From contig NZ_CANLKW010000001.1 of the NCBI RefSeq assembly GCF_947491795.1, positions 992,001-1,056,000 of the forward strand: DNA of 64,000 nucleotides. Reading direction: 5' to 3'. Below, in pieces: positions 26,330-36,632 of the stretch. The position numbers were made by a program, and so were the translations under genes. Each line of letters opens with the position of its first letter. Position 1 is the stretch's first letter. The DNA is from an uncultured Roseobacter sp. (GTDB lineage: Bacteria; Pseudomonadota; Alphaproteobacteria; Rhodobacterales; Rhodobacteraceae). Under the pieces are notes generated by a model. That model saw nothing but the letters and a program-made list of their open reading frames with translations, was not told where the DNA came from and searched no databases.

Positions 26330-27406
26330 TCATTTCAGACGCTCGCCGGTGTCCTTGCGGAAAATGAACGCCGTGTCGGGATCAAACCCCAGGGTCAGCT
26401 GGTCATCAATCGCGGGCAGCATCGCCTGAGCTGCCTTCAGGCAGATTTCCAGCGGTTCGCCTGCGTCTGTCGTTGTCCCGCCCAGCGAGCCATAGATCAG
26501 ATTTTCGCCACCATGCTGCTCGACCAGATCAACGTTCATCCCGAACTGACCACCGGCATCCACGCGCAGCACATCAGGCCGTACGCCCAGGACCAGCTCT
26601 GTGCCCTGGGGCAGATCGCTGAAACCTGCCAGCTTCAGATCGCCGTTGACCAGATGCGTCCCGTCAAAGCTCACCGGGATCAGGTTGATCTGCGGCGCAC
26701 CGATAAAGGAGGCCACAAAGAGCGTGCGCGGATTGGAGTAAAGCTCCATCGGCGCGCCCATCTGCTCCACCTGGCCCTCGTTGATCACCGCCAGCCGGTC
26801 CGCCAGGGTCATCGCCTCTGTCTGGTCGTGCGTCACATAGATCGAGGTGACGTTCATGCGGCGCTGCAGCCGTTTGATCTCGATACGCATCTGAACGCGC
26901 AGCTTGGCATCCAGGTTCGACAGCGGCTCGTCAAACAGGAAAACCTGCGGGTTGCGCACAATCGCGCGCCCCATTGCCACCCGCTGACGCTGTCCGCCAG
27001 AGAGCTGATTGGGCTGACGGTCCAGGAACTGGTCAATCTTAAGCATTTTAGCCGCGTCAACGATACGCCGTTCGATCTCGTCTGCGGGCATTTTGCGGTT
27101 TTTCAGGCCGTAGGACATGTTTCCGCGCACCGACATATGCGGATAAAGCGCGTAGTTCTGGAACACCATCGCCACATCCCGCTCGGACGGCGAGACATCA
27201 TTGATCAGCCGGTCGCCGATCAGGATTTCGCCCGATGTAACGGATTCCAGCCCCGCCACCATGCGCAGCAGCGTGGATTTCCCGCAGCCGGACGGGCCGA
27301 CAAAGACGATCAGCTCACCGTCATCAATTTTCATGTCCACGCCGAAGATCGCTTCCGCCCCGTTGGGGTATGTTTTGCGGACCTGTTTCAGTTCAACCTG
27401 AGCCAT
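26330..27406 (-). CDS. ugpC: ABC transporter ATPase UgpC (glycerol-3-phosphate)
   Basis: A 358-residue MalK-type ATPase: Walker [11 protein letters not shown] (about 36-45), [19 protein letters not shown] signature, Walker [14 protein letters not shown], and the H-loop in [15 protein letters not shown], followed by an OB-fold regulatory domain. The ATG overlaps the ugpE stop (TAATG). It powers uptake of sn-glycerol 3-phosphate or glycerophosphodiesters through UgpA/UgpE. Confidence 0.93.
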   Translation of the reverse strand: MAQVELKQVRKTYPNGAEAIFGVDMKIDDGELIVFVGPSGCGKSTLLRMVAGLESVTSGEILIGDRLINDVSPSERDVAMVFQNYALYPHMSVRGNMSYGLKNRKMPADEIERRIVDAAKMLKIDQFLDRQPNQLSGGQRQRVAMGRAIVRNPQVFLFDEPLSNLDAKLRVQMRIEIKRLQRRMNVTSIYVTHDQTEAMTLADRLAVINEGQVEQMGAPMELYSNPRTLFVASFIGAPQINLIPVSFDGTHLVNGDLKLAGFSDLPQGTELVLGVRPDVLRVDAGGQFGMNVDLVEQHGGENLIYGSLGGTTTDAGEPLEICLKAAQAMLPAIDDQLTLGFDPDTAFIFRKDTGERLK

Positions 27407-28251
27407 TACTTCTCACTCTCCACGAGGCCCTTCACGAACCATTTCTGAAATATCAGCACGACCAGCACCGGCGGCAGCGTCGCCAGAATGGTCAGTGCAA
27501 AAGCTTTCTGGAACTGGGGCAGCTCGCCGCCCTCGTTCAGCACCTGGTAGATCTGCTTGATGCCGATCACCAGGGTATAGTTGTCTTCCTGTGTGGTCAT
27601 GATCAGCGGCCAGAGATACTGGTTCCAGCCCACCACGAACATGATGATCAGGATCGCTGCAATCATCGTTTTGCTCAGCGGCACCAGGATATCGATAAAG
27701 AACCCCCAGGCCGTAGCCCCGTCCAGCCGAGCAGCCTCCAGCAGCTCATCGGGCACCGATTTAAAGAACTGCCGGAAGAAGAATGTGCCCGTCGCCGAGG
27801 CAATCAGCGGGATGATCAGACCGGTATGCGTATCCAGCAGCCCCATATTGGCCACCACCTCATACGAGGGGATAATCCTCACCTCCAGCGGCAGCAGCAG
27901 CGTCATAAAGATGATCCAGAACAGCGGCACCCCCAGACGAAAACGGAAATACACAATGGCATAGGCCGCCAGCATGGAAATGATCACCTTGCCGATGGCA
28001 AATCCGATCCCGAGGATCATGGAGTTCTTGAGCATCGTCATGGCGGTGACCTTTTTCATCACCCCGCCCTCGACAAAGAGCACCTCGTTATAGGTCTCGA
28101 AAAAATGCCCGCCCGGCCAGAACTGCAGACCTTCGCGCAGGATGGTTTCCGGCGCATGGGTGGACGTCGCAAAGGCGACCCACACCGGCAGCGTCATAAA
28201 GACGGCGCCGATGATCAGAATGATATGGGTTGAGATCGGTGTACGGTCCAT
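27406..28251 (-). CDS. ugpE: ABC permease UgpE (glycerol-3-phosphate)
   Basis: A 281-residue permease with six membrane helices and the EAA loop [35 protein letters not shown] and the C-terminal [14 protein letters not shown] agree with UgpE. The ATG overlaps the ugpA stop (TGATG) and its stop overlaps the ugpC start, so the three genes are tightly coupled. Confidence 0.93.
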   Translation of the reverse strand: MDRTPISTHIILIIGAVFMTLPVWVAFATSTHAPETILREGLQFWPGGHFFETYNEVLFVEGGVMKKVTAMTMLKNSMILGIGFAIGKVIISMLAAYAIVYFRFRLGVPLFWIIFMTLLLPLEVRIIPSYEVVANMGLLDTHTGLIIPLIASATGTFFFRQFFKSVPDELLEAARLDGATAWGFFIDILVPLSKTMIAAILIIMFVVGWNQYLWPLIMTTQEDNYTLVIGIKQIYQVLNEGGELPQFQKAFALTILATLPPVLVVLIFQKWFVKGLVESEK

Positions 28252-29129
28252 CAGTAATGCACCTTCTTCTCGATAAAGCGGAACTGGATCACCGTGAGAC
28301 CCAGCACCATCAGCATCAGAACCACCGACTGGGCCGAGGACCCGCCGATATCCGCGCCCCGGAAACCATCCTGGAACACCTTGAACACCAGGGTCGTGGT
28401 CGCCCCGCCGGGCGCGCCCTGCGTTGTGGTGTCAATGATGCCAAAGGTTTCGAAAAAGGCGTAGGTGATGTTGATCACCATCAGGAAGAACGTCGTCGGA
28501 GCCAGCAGCGGGAAGGTGATGGTCCAGAACCGGCGGAATGAGCTTTTGCAATCCATCAGGGCCGCTTCCTGCACGCCCTTTGGAATGCCCTGCAACCCGG
28601 ACAGGAAGAAGATGAAGTTCACGCTGACCTGCTTCCAGACCGAGATCAGCACAACGACAAAGCCCGCATCATAGGGGTCAAGCTTGTGATCAAAATCGAA
28701 CCCCAGGGCGTTCATCCCCTGGTACAGATCCCCGATCAGCGGGTTGAACATCAGATTGCCCATCAGGCCCGCAACCGGCGGGGCGATGGCATAGGCCCAC
28801 ATCAGCAGGGTTTTATAGGTGCTCGCCCCGCGGATCACCTCATTGGCCTTTACCGCCAGCAGCAGCGCAATGGCCAGCGACAGAAAGGTCACAAGCGTCG
28901 AAAAGACGATCGTGAAACCTGCCGCCTGCAACCAGGAGGCGCTGACAATAGTGTCGGTGTAATTGCGGAACCAGACGAACTGCGAAGACAGGCCAAAGGC
29001 ATCCTCAAGCAGGAAAGACTGGTAGATTGCCTGTGCAGCGGGCCACAGAAAGAAAATCACGATGATGATGATCTGTGGCGCAATAAACAGATAAGGAACA
29101 GCGCTGTGCTCGAACTGGACGCGCTTCAT
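28251..29129 (-). CDS. ugpA: ABC permease UgpA (glycerol-3-phosphate)
   Basis: A 292-residue permease with about six membrane helices. The N-terminus FLWPAAQAIYQSFLLEDAFG and the EAA loop GVQEAALMDCKSSFRRFWTI are typical of UgpA/MalF-type proteins. It follows ugpB after a 68-bp gap containing a stable hairpin, which probably lowers its expression relative to the binding protein. Confidence 0.93.
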   Translation of the reverse strand: MKRVQFEHSAVPYLFIAPQIIIIVIFFLWPAAQAIYQSFLLEDAFGLSSQFVWFRNYTDTIVSASWLQAAGFTIVFSTLVTFLSLAIALLLAVKANEVIRGASTYKTLLMWAYAIAPPVAGLMGNLMFNPLIGDLYQGMNALGFDFDHKLDPYDAGFVVVLISVWKQVSVNFIFFLSGLQGIPKGVQEAALMDCKSSFRRFWTITFPLLAPTTFFLMVINITYAFFETFGIIDTTTQGAPGGATTTLVFKVFQDGFRGADIGGSSAQSVVLMLMVLGLTVIQFRFIEKKVHY

Positions 29130-29160
29130 TATGGTGGACCCCCCGGCCGGACTTCAGACA

Positions 29161-29186
29161 ACCGGCGGGACATATGCCCCGCCGGT
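29161..29186 (-). terminator. Hairpin between ugpB and ugpA
   Basis: A perfect 9-bp inverted repeat (ACCGGCGGG 29161-29169, CCCGCCGGT 29178-29186) with an 8-nt loop. On the minus strand it lacks a strong T-tract, so it probably acts as a partial terminator or as a 3' stabiliser for ugpB mRNA, not a full stop. Confidence 0.6.
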
Positions 29187-29197
29187 GTTTTTGTTTT

Positions 29198-30493
29198 TTA
29201 TTTGTAGGTGTCGTTGAAGCGCGCCAGAAGATCGTTGGCTTCTGACTCGATTTTCGAGAAGGCCTCGTCAACCGTCGCCTCACCCGAGAAGATATCCTCG
29301 TAGTGCTTGTACATCACGTCGCGGATCTGCACGTAGAACCCCAGGCGATAGCCTTTTGTCCACTCGCCACCGGGCTGTGTCAGCTGCAGGATGCCCACTT
29401 CGGCGTCCGGCGTGCTGTCATAGTAGCCGTCTGCCTTGGCCACATCATAGGCCGCGTTTGTGATCGGCACATAGCCGGTTTCTTTGTGCCAGAAGTACTG
29501 GACGTCCGGGCTGGACAGGAACTTCAGGAAGTCCGCGGTTGCTGCGTTCTCCTCGTCGCTCTTACCGGCCATGGCAAAGAGGGCCGCGCCACCGATGAAG
29601 GTGCCTTTGGGCTCTTCAATGATCGATGACCAGTAAGGCAGATAGGCTGTGCCAAACTCAAAGTCGGCGCTCGCTTTCAGACCGCCGAAAGAGCCCGAGG
29701 AACCCAACCACATGGCTGTTTTCTTTTGTACAAAGGCGTCCTGGTTGTCGCCCCAGCCACGGCCGTAAAAGCCATAGTAGCCTGCATCGAGCCAGTCTTT
29801 GACTTTGCTCCAGTGCATTTTCATTTCCGGGTTGTTGTAGAGGATTTTCACATCCGTGCTGTCATACCCGTTGTTGCCTGTGGCCATCTGCAGGTTGTGA
29901 CGGCTGTGGAAATTCTCCGAGAAAATCCAGGGGCTGTGGCTCTGTGCCAGCGCCTGGTATCCGGCATCCTTCAGCTTGGGCGCCATCGCCTCGAACTCTT
30001 CCCAGGTGCTGGGCGGTGCGTTGATGCCCGCCTCGGCAAAGATCTCTTTGTTGTAATAGAGCAGCGGTGTGGAGGAGTTGAACGGCATGCCGATCATCTT
30101 GCCGTCGCTGTCGGCATAGAAATAGCGCACGCCTTCGATATAATCTGCGCTGTCAAAGCCGCCTGCGTGCTCTGTCATCAGGTCAGCAACCGGCACAGTG
30201 GCGCCTTTTGCGTTGATGATGGTCGCCGCACCCGCGTCAAAAATCTGGATCAGGTTGGGCTGCTGTTTGGCGCGGAATGCCGCGATACCGGCCGTCATCG
30301 TGTCCTCATAGCCACCCTTATAGGTCGGCACGAGCACATAGTCGCTCTGGCTGGCGTTGTACTTTTCAGCGATTTCCTCGACGACTTCGCCGAGACGTCC
30401 GCCCATCGCGTGCCAGAACTGGATCTCAGTCTGGGCAACGGCAGATGTTGCAAACGTGGCAATACCCGTCGCAAGCAAGGTTGTAAATTTCAT
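29198..30493 (-). CDS. ugpB: Glycerol-3-phosphate ABC transporter binding protein UgpB
   Basis: A 431-residue periplasmic solute-binding protein. The signal peptide is cleaved after AVAQ (about residue 20) and the mature part opens TEIQFWHAMGGRLGEVVEEI. The conserved FNSSTPLLYYNKEIFAEAGI and the C-terminal GYVPITNAAY region match UgpB. It is the first gene of ugpB-A-E-C plus a second permease and the most likely point of regulation, often phosphate starvation in other bacteria. I see no convincing Pho box upstream. Confidence 0.93.
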   Translation of the reverse strand: MKFTTLLATGIATFATSAVAQTEIQFWHAMGGRLGEVVEEIAEKYNASQSDYVLVPTYKGGYEDTMTAGIAAFRAKQQPNLIQIFDAGAATIINAKGATVPVADLMTEHAGGFDSADYIEGVRYFYADSDGKMIGMPFNSSTPLLYYNKEIFAEAGINAPPSTWEEFEAMAPKLKDAGYQALAQSHSPWIFSENFHSRHNLQMATGNNGYDSTDVKILYNNPEMKMHWSKVKDWLDAGYYGFYGRGWGDNQDAFVQKKTAMWLGSSGSFGGLKASADFEFGTAYLPYWSSIIEEPKGTFIGGAALFAMAGKSDEENAATADFLKFLSSPDVQYFWHKETGYVPITNAAYDVAKADGYYDSTPDAEVGILQLTQPGGEWTKGYRLGFYVQIRDVMYKHYEDIFSGEATVDEAFSKIESEANDLLARFNDTYK

Positions 30494-30668
30494 TGGGTCT
30501 CCCTTTCATGGAACAGCTTAACTGTGTTTTTGTTTTTATCAGCGGCCCGGTAACACCGAGATGACAGCGACCGGATTTCTGCGCGCCTGAACAGCACAAT
30601 CAATAGGAGAGAGGCGAGTGTCAACCATCCGCTTCAGCGGTCTCACCCCCGTCGTGTCCACGGGGCGA

Positions 30669-31196
30669 TCACAGGCGGATGCGGTTCAGCCCGGACCAGG
30701 ACGCAATCGGCAGTGTCGAGGGTGACCGTGCAACTACCAAATCAGTCAGGTGAAACCGCGCGCCCTTAAATGCGCCGGCAAGCCGCGCACGTGTCTGCGC
30801 ACGCCTGTCATCTGCAGCCATTCCATAGGCCAGGCTGATATGTGGCTGCCAGGGGTCCACAGATGGTTTTTTCAGCTCTGCGTACAGATCAGAGTGTCTG
30901 GCCCGAAGGAGCCCGGGGACCTCCAGCCTGAGGAACAGTGACATGAAAAACGTCTCGCCCACCTCTGCATCTGTGACCCTCACCGCCACAGGCCCGGTAT
31001 CGGCAAACAAGGCTCTGCAGATCCTGGCGGTATTTTCCGGCCTCCCCGCCAGATCGCCGGCGACCGTCACATGCGGGCAGAACACCGGCTGGTCTCCGCC
31101 GGCGGACAAGGCGCGGATTTCTTCCTGCAATGCCGCCAGCACCTGCGCTTCCGGCAGCAGCCAGACGGAATGCTCCGGTCCCGGTTCGTTGATCAT
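30669..31196 (-). CDS. 2H phosphoesterase (2'-5' RNA ligase / cyclic phosphodiesterase-like)
   Basis: A 175-residue protein with the two histidine motifs that define 2H phosphoesterases: HVTVAGDL (about residue 45) and HISLAYGM (about residue 130). Family members open cyclic phosphates on RNA ends or small nucleotides. The opening EHSVWLLPEAQ agrees with the plant-type CPDase-like branch. I place the start at the ATG 31196; an upstream TTG-type extension to 31238 has no similarity signal. It is a lone gene with an unknown substrate. Confidence 0.72.
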   Translation of the reverse strand: MINEPGPEHSVWLLPEAQVLAALQEEIRALSAGGDQPVFCPHVTVAGDLAGRPENTARICRALFADTGPVAVRVTDAEVGETFFMSLFLRLEVPGLLRARHSDLYAELKKPSVDPWQPHISLAYGMAADDRRAQTRARLAGAFKGARFHLTDLVVARSPSTLPIASWSGLNRIRL

Positions 31197-31733
31197 GCGT
31201 GCAGACTGTCCCTGTTTGGATCGCGAAATCAAATGCAAAGATCACCGCGGTGAAAGCCGCGATGGTTCAGCGTGGGTCTGGTAGAGTTGCGTAGCCGCGG
31301 GTTTTCAGGACCGTTTCGGCGGGCCGGAGATCACCTCGCACATCACCCGCAGGGCCGGAACAAGGCCGGAAAACAATCCGTCCTGTCATCCCTGACCTTT
31401 GCCTGGACAGGATTCAGGCGGCACTGCTTTGTTGTCGGGTCAGGACCTGTTGGGGCCCGACTGAAAAATTCTCCGCCCGAATCTCGCATAATCACACAGC
31501 GCACGGCGCAATATTCAGTCCGGGATATTCAGCCCGGATCAGCGCGGAATGGGTCTTCCGGCTGCACCGCAGTTGCCCGGCCTGCGGGACAGCATTACAT
31601 CACTGAAAAGGTCCAAACACCTGATGAGCGACCCTTTCTGAGACGAAACTGCGGCATCTTTCCACGGACGATTCAGCCTGTCCGCGCCCTCCGGCACTGT
31701 GCACCGGGAGCCGCCCGCTGTATCAGTCCAGCC
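31197..31733. other. Intergenic region upstream of the 2H gene
   Basis: About 540 bp between the chemoreceptor stop and the 2H phosphoesterase start. A long plus-strand frame enters here but runs antisense through the chemoreceptor gene and has no coding features. I see no terminator with a T-tract and no RNA gene. Confidence 0.4.
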
Positions 31734-34316
31734 TCAGAACTCTTCCCAGCCGGTGCCGCCATAGGTGCCGTCCGCAGGCTCAGGCGCCGCTGCCACCTTT
31801 GGTTCCGGGCGCGCCTCGACCAACGGCCGGACCTTTTCCGCTTTCGGCGCGGGCTGGCCGACGCTCTGCCCGCCGGGGATCGTGAACCGGGCGGTAGACT
31901 GCCCGAGTTCTTTCGCCTCCTGCGCCAGAACATGGCTGGAAGCCGTCACTTCCTCGAAAGCGGCTGCCTGCTTCTGGGTATTTGCATCAATCTGCGAAAT
32001 CGCCGAATTGATCTCATTAATGCCGGAAGACTGTTCATTGATCGCCGTGGTCACGTCATCGACACTCTCCGAGATACGGATCACCCGGCCCGAGATATCC
32101 TCAAGCGATGCCTTGGCACTTGCGACATTCTCCACACCTTCCGACACCGCAGCATCGCTTTGCGTAATCACCTCTGCGATTTCTTTGGCCGCATCGCTCG
32201 CACGCTGTGCCAGCTGCCGGACTTCGGAGGCCACCACGGAAAAGCCGCGACCGGCCTCGCCCGCGCGCGCCGCCTCGACCCCGGCGTTCAGGGCCAGCAG
32301 GTTGATCTGGAACGCGATGTCGTTGATCACCGCCGTCACCCGCGAAATCTCTTTGGACCCGTCCGCGATCCGGTCCATTGACGCCGCCGCATCGCCCGCG
32401 ATTTTCTCGCTGGTGACGGCTGTGTCGCGGGCTTCGCGGGCGTTGCTGCTGACCTCGGAGATATTGCCGCTGACGTGTTTGATGCTCGCGGAAAGCTCTT
32501 CCAGGGCCGCCGATGTCTGCTCGACAGAGGCGGCGTTCTGTTCGGCCTGACGGGACAGGATATCCGCGGTCTGCTGCAACTCGCCCGAGGACCCGGTCAG
32601 CGTCGCACCGCTGGCAGAGATATCCCCGATCAGACCGGTCAGCGATCCGATCATGTTGTTCACGCTGGTCTGCAATTCGGCAAACGAACCACTGAACGCG
32701 CCTTCCAGTCGCTGGGTCAGGTCTCCGTGCGCCACTTTCTCCAGAACACTGCCAGTGCTGGAGAGCCCCGTATCGACAACCTCCATCAGACTGTTGATAT
32801 TGCGCGCCAGCTCAATAAGGATCTCGTCGTTGAATTCCGCTGTGACACGGGCTGAAAAACGACCCGAGAGCGCCTGTGCCACAACATCGCCAAAGGACTC
32901 GCCCAGCTGGCGCATCATCTCTTCGCGCTCCAGCGCCGAGGCTTTCTCGGCCAGTTCGCGTTCCTGTGCGGCCTGGGCCTCGCGTTTGGCGGCCTCCTCC
33001 CGCTCTGCGTTCATCTGCGCCATGCGCTCAGCGGCTTCTTTCTGTTCCTCGTTCATCTTTTCGATGCGCAGCGAATTCTGCCGGAACACTTCCGTGGCGC
33101 GGGCAAGATCGCCGATTTCGTCGCCACGGTCTGTTTCGGGCACTTCCATCTGCAGATTGCCCTCTGCCACTTCTTTGACCGAGCCGGTCAGACGCTGCAC
33201 AGGGCGGGCCACAGACCGCGAAAAGAATACAGAGACAACCAGCGACAGGCCAAAGATCACCACAGCAATCATGGCCCCGCGCTGCAGCGCCCAATATGCC
33301 CAGGAATACAGCTCTGCCTGATCCTGTTGTACGATCATCACCCAGTTTGTGCCGTTAAACTCGACATTGGAATAATATCCCAGCACAGCCTGGCCGTCGC
33401 GCCCGATCGCCTCAAAAACGCCGGAACCTCCGTCCAACCCCTGGGTAACGCCCACATTGTCCACCGTCGCGGTCAGCATTTCGTCTGCCTCGGTGAGCGG
33501 CGAATCCGTGCGCATCAACCGGTCTTCTCCGACGAGAAACCCATCCGCGGTGGACCCCAGCCCCTCCAGCTCGCCCGCGGCCGCATTCAGAGCTTCAACC
33601 GGCAACTGGTAAGCCAGCACCCCCAGCAGAACCCCCCGATCATTGAAAACAGGGCGGGACATAAAGGCGGCAGGCGCGAAACTGCTCGGTTCATAAGGCG
33701 CAAAATCAGAGAATACCGTCGGATCATCCGCGCCGATCTCAAGCGCGCCGCGGAACGCGTCCGCAAGGCCGGAGTCTTTCCACGGGCCGGTCTGCAGGTT
33801 GGTGGCAAAATCATTCTCTTTGAAAACGCTGTAGACGAGGTTGCCTTCGGGATCGATCAGGAAAATATCGTAATATCCCATCTCGTTCTGCAGCGTATCA
33901 AACGGCTTGTGATAGATCGCGTGGATAAACCCATAGCTGGAGCCTGTATCGGCCTTGACCAGCTGGTCTTTTTCTCCCGCAGGGAACTCGTTTTCAGTGA
34001 TGTAGACGCGGCGCAGCACCTCTTCTGGGGCTTCCAGCGAGTTATATCCATCCGCCAGCGCGATCAGCGCCTGGCTTGTGGCCGGTTCCGTCGCCCGCAG
34101 GCGAATGTCCCGGTCCACCTGTTCCAGCAGACCAGTGATGCGCTTGTCCTTGAGCCTGCCGATGGCTTCCATCTTTTCGGACGCATTGGCGCGGATGATG
34201 GTCTGGGACGTCATGTAGCCGGAAACGGCCATGCCACAGATGGTCACGGCGACCAGCAGCGCCATGATCACCGGCAGCCGTTTTGCCAGTGTGATATCCC
34301 TGAAAAACTTCCGCAT
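31734..34316 (-). CDS. Methyl-accepting chemotaxis protein
   Basis: An 860-residue chemoreceptor. TM1 is near residues 15-35. A large periplasmic cache-type sensor (about 40-325) includes [20 protein letters not shown] and ends in [18 protein letters not shown]2 ([18 protein letters not shown]) follows, then HAMP, a long coiled coil rich in Glu/Ala/Arg, a second HAMP-like stretch, and the signalling domain with hairpin tip [20 protein letters not shown]. The last five residues are GWEEF, a CheR/CheB-docking pentapeptide like NWETF, on a flexible linker. The ligand is unknown. No che genes are in the window. Confidence 0.93.
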   Translation of the reverse strand: MRKFFRDITLAKRLPVIMALLVAVTICGMAVSGYMTSQTIIRANASEKMEAIGRLKDKRITGLLEQVDRDIRLRATEPATSQALIALADGYNSLEAPEEVLRRVYITENEFPAGEKDQLVKADTGSSYGFIHAIYHKPFDTLQNEMGYYDIFLIDPEGNLVYSVFKENDFATNLQTGPWKDSGLADAFRGALEIGADDPTVFSDFAPYEPSSFAPAAFMSRPVFNDRGVLLGVLAYQLPVEALNAAAGELEGLGSTADGFLVGEDRLMRTDSPLTEADEMLTATVDNVGVTQGLDGGSGVFEAIGRDGQAVLGYYSNVEFNGTNWVMIVQQDQAELYSWAYWALQRGAMIAVVIFGLSLVVSVFFSRSVARPVQRLTGSVKEVAEGNLQMEVPETDRGDEIGDLARATEVFRQNSLRIEKMNEEQKEAAERMAQMNAEREEAAKREAQAAQERELAEKASALEREEMMRQLGESFGDVVAQALSGRFSARVTAEFNDEILIELARNINSLMEVVDTGLSSTGSVLEKVAHGDLTQRLEGAFSGSFAELQTSVNNMIGSLTGLIGDISASGATLTGSSGELQQTADILSRQAEQNAASVEQTSAALEELSASIKHVSGNISEVSSNAREARDTAVTSEKIAGDAAASMDRIADGSKEISRVTAVINDIAFQINLLALNAGVEAARAGEAGRGFSVVASEVRQLAQRASDAAKEIAEVITQSDAAVSEGVENVASAKASLEDISGRVIRISESVDDVTTAINEQSSGINEINSAISQIDANTQKQAAAFEEVTASSHVLAQEAKELGQSTARFTIPGGQSVGQPAPKAEKVRPLVEARPEPKVAAAPEPADGTYGGTGWEEF

Positions 34317-34496
34317 GCCTTAACCTCCGCAAAACCACAAACGCGGAACGTGTCATCAAAGGCAGGATCCCTTCCCGCCGGCAACACCGTCCCATACCGG
34401 CTTTCGCGGTATCAGCGGAATGTTAGAAAAGGGTAAAAACGCGATCACATGCCTGCAAGGCAACGCCTGAAAGCCCCTGCGCGACCGGGCTGCCGT

Positions 34497-34841
34497 TCAA
34501 TTAATCGGAAACTGCAGCAGACAGCGCTCGGCATAGCGTTCGAAATCCTGCAGTGTCTGTTCCACGTCGCGCCGGTCACGCACCTGGGCAAGAGCCGATT
34601 TTTTCTGCGCCCAGGTGCCGGAGACATGGCGCTCCAGGATCAGAACGGTGATCCCCAGCATGACCTGTTTTTCCGCCTCCGGCATGCGCCCGGTGTCCGA
34701 CAGGGCCATGGCGGTAAAGGCCAGCGTATTGGCGCAGCGCAGGGCGGCCGCCTCGCTGCCGCTGTACACCTTTTCCCCTGCCCCGGAGGCCCCGGCAGTG
34801 CTCAGCAGAAAGACCGCCGCAATCAGCGCGCGGCCGGTCAA
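34497..34841 (-). CDS. Small exported protein of unknown function
   Basis: A 114-residue protein with a clean signal peptide (LIAAVFLLSTAGASGA). The mature helical part contains Cys36 and a second Cys near residue 107 that could form a disulfide. I recognise no domain. Its ATG overlaps the stop of the next gene upstream (ATGA at 34838-34841), so it is translated together with the Lrp-ligand-domain protein. Confidence 0.65.
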   Translation of the reverse strand: MTGRALIAAVFLLSTAGASGAGEKVYSGSEAAALRCANTLAFTAMALSDTGRMPEAEKQVMLGITVLILERHVSGTWAQKKSALAQVRDRRDVEQTLQDFERYAERCLLQFPIN

Positions 34842-35077
34842 AACACTTTGAACGTCATGGTCGTCAGGGACCGTTCAATCCCGCTGATATCCAGCAGATG
34901 ATCGTTGATGTATTTGCCCACATCAGCATCCGCAGGGATATAAAGCTTCATCAGCAGGTCATATTCCCCGCTGGTGGAATAGAGCTCCGAGTGGATTTCG
35001 CGCAGTGCGATCTCCTCGGCCACGACATAGGTCGTTCCCGGCTTGCAGCGGATCTGGATAAACACACAGGTGGCCAT
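34838..35077 (-). CDS. Stand-alone Lrp/AsnC ligand-binding (RAM) domain protein
   Basis: A 79-residue protein consisting only of the alpha-beta RAM domain of Lrp/AsnC regulators ([20 protein letters not shown], then [12 protein letters not shown] and [13 protein letters not shown]), without a helix-turn-helix. Such proteins form the octameric ligand-binding ring and bind amino acids. The ATG at 35077 is chosen because the conserved domain begins there; a frame extending to 35152 has no ribosome site. It is divergent from hisB (146 bp between starts), so a link to amino-acid metabolism is plausible. Confidence 0.82.
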   Translation of the reverse strand: MATCVFIQIRCKPGTTYVVAEEIALREIHSELYSTSGEYDLLMKLYIPADADVGKYINDHLLDISGIERSLTTMTFKVF

Positions 35078-35222
35078 GAAAACTCTCCGTCGGGGGCGGT
35101 GCGTCGCCCGCCTGCAGGCTGGCACATCGGACACGCCCCCCGCAATCCCCAAAACAGCATCTTGGCGCGGAACCGCAGGCTGCTATAAGGACGCGGACCA
35201 AAGACCCGCCCGGAGGCCCCAG

Positions 35223-35810
35223 ATGCGCAGCCACACCATCACCCGCACCACAGCGGAAACCGATATTCAGGTGACCATCGACCTGGACGGCACCGGCGTT
35301 TACGACAACCAGACCGGTGTGGGCTTTTTTGATCATATGCTCGACCAGCTGTCGCGGCATGCGCTGATTGACATGACCATCCGCGCCACCGGGGACCTGC
35401 ACATCGACGACCACCACACGGTCGAGGACACCGGCATCGCCCTGGGCCAGGCCCTGACGGCGGCCATGGGCGACAAGCGCGGGATCATCCGCTATGGCGC
35501 CTGCCTGCTGCCGATGGATGACGCGCTGGTGCGCTGCGCCCTCGATCTGTCCGCCCGGCCCTTTCTGGTGTGGAACGTCGACTTCCCCACTGCCAGGATC
35601 GGCAGCTTCGACACTGAACTGGTGCGCGAGTTTTTCCAGGCCTTTGCCACCCACGGCGGGATCACCCTGCACGTGGACATGCTGCACGGGCTGAACAGCC
35701 ACCACATCGCCGAGGCCGCGTTCAAGGCCGTGGCCCGCGCCCTGCGTGATGCGCTGGAAACCGACCCGCGCAAGGCCGATGCCATCCCCTCGACCAAGGG
35801 TGCGCTCTGA
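35223..35810 (+). CDS. hisB: Imidazoleglycerol-phosphate dehydratase HisB
   Basis: Sixth step of histidine synthesis: dehydrates imidazole glycerol phosphate to imidazole acetol phosphate with Mn. The 195-residue protein has [15 protein letters not shown], the metal motif [16 protein letters not shown] and the second motif [12 protein letters not shown]. Length is that of the monofunctional enzyme. The start at ATG 35223 follows a GGAG-containing site (CCCGGAGGCCCC). It heads hisB-hisH. Confidence 0.97.
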   Translation: MRSHTITRTTAETDIQVTIDLDGTGVYDNQTGVGFFDHMLDQLSRHALIDMTIRATGDLHIDDHHTVEDTGIALGQALTAAMGDKRGIIRYGACLLPMDDALVRCALDLSARPFLVWNVDFPTARIGSFDTELVREFFQAFATHGGITLHVDMLHGLNSHHIAEAAFKAVARALRDALETDPRKADAIPSTKGAL

Positions 35811-35811
35811 C

Positions 35812-36450
35812 GTGCTGACAGCCATCATCGACTATGAGAGCGGCAACCTGCATTCGGCGCACAAAGCTTTTGAGCGCATGGCCGCCGAGACCGGCGCGGG
35901 CACGGTTGTCGTCACTGGTGACGCCGAGGTGGTGGCCCGTGCCGACCGAGTCGTGCTGCCCGGCGACGGGGCGTTTCCGGCCTGCATGCAAGCGCTGAGC
36001 GGCCACTCAGGCCTTTATGCTGCCATGCTCGAAGCGGTGACCACACGCGGCCGCCCCTTTATGGGCATCTGTGTGGGCATGCAGCTGATGGCCACGCGCG
36101 GGCTGGAATACCAGGAAACCGCAGGCCTTGGCTGGATCGGCGGCGACGTGACCCGCATCACACCATCAGACACCGCGCTGAAAGTGCCGCACATGGGCTG
36201 GAACGATCTGGTGCTCGACGCGCCCCACCCGGTCTTCGAAGGCATCTCAACGGGCGATCACTCCTATTTCGTGCACAGCTATCACATGCAGGTCACCGAC
36301 CCGGCCCAGCGCCTGGCGTATGTGGAATACGGCGGCGCTGTCACCGCCGTCATCGGCCGTGACAACATGATCGGCCTGCAGTTTCACCCCGAAAAGAGCC
36401 AGTCCGCCGGTCTGCGGATGATCGGGAATTTCCTCAGCTGGCGGCCCTGA
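35812..36450 (+). CDS. hisH: Imidazole glycerol phosphate synthase glutaminase subunit HisH
   Basis: Class I glutamine amidotransferase that supplies ammonia to HisF. The 212-residue protein shows IDYESGNLHS, the nucleophile elbow GICVGMQ with Cys87, PHMGWND and the catalytic His-Glu in FHPEKSQ. The GTG start is one base after the hisB stop. Its partner hisF lies about 4.5 kb downstream, beyond an unrelated block of genes. Confidence 0.97.
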   Translation: MLTAIIDYESGNLHSAHKAFERMAAETGAGTVVVTGDAEVVARADRVVLPGDGAFPACMQALSGHSGLYAAMLEAVTTRGRPFMGICVGMQLMATRGLEYQETAGLGWIGGDVTRITPSDTALKVPHMGWNDLVLDAPHPVFEGISTGDHSYFVHSYHMQVTDPAQRLAYVEYGGAVTAVIGRDNMIGLQFHPEKSQSAGLRMIGNFLSWRP

Positions 36451-36571
36451 TCCGGCGCGATGCCAATGTCAGTTTCGAGCCCTTTTGTCGGATGCTGCGC
36501 TTCGAACCGATGACGGCTTTCGGTTCAATGGCTCGCTTTTGAAGTTGGGCTGCTCGCGTGCTGTGACCCCA

Positions 36572-36603
36572 ATTGAAACTGCCCCGAAGCGTGTCCGGGG
36601 CAG
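36572..36603 (-). terminator. Terminator after the DUF4242 gene
   Basis: Read on the minus strand: CTGCCCCG (36603-36596), a 9-nt loop, CGGGGCAG (36586-36579), then TTTCAATT. The stem is a perfect 8 bp; the T-tract is modest. Confidence 0.65.
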
Positions 36604-36632
36604 CTACCAACGTGAAGTCTTTGACAGGTTAT

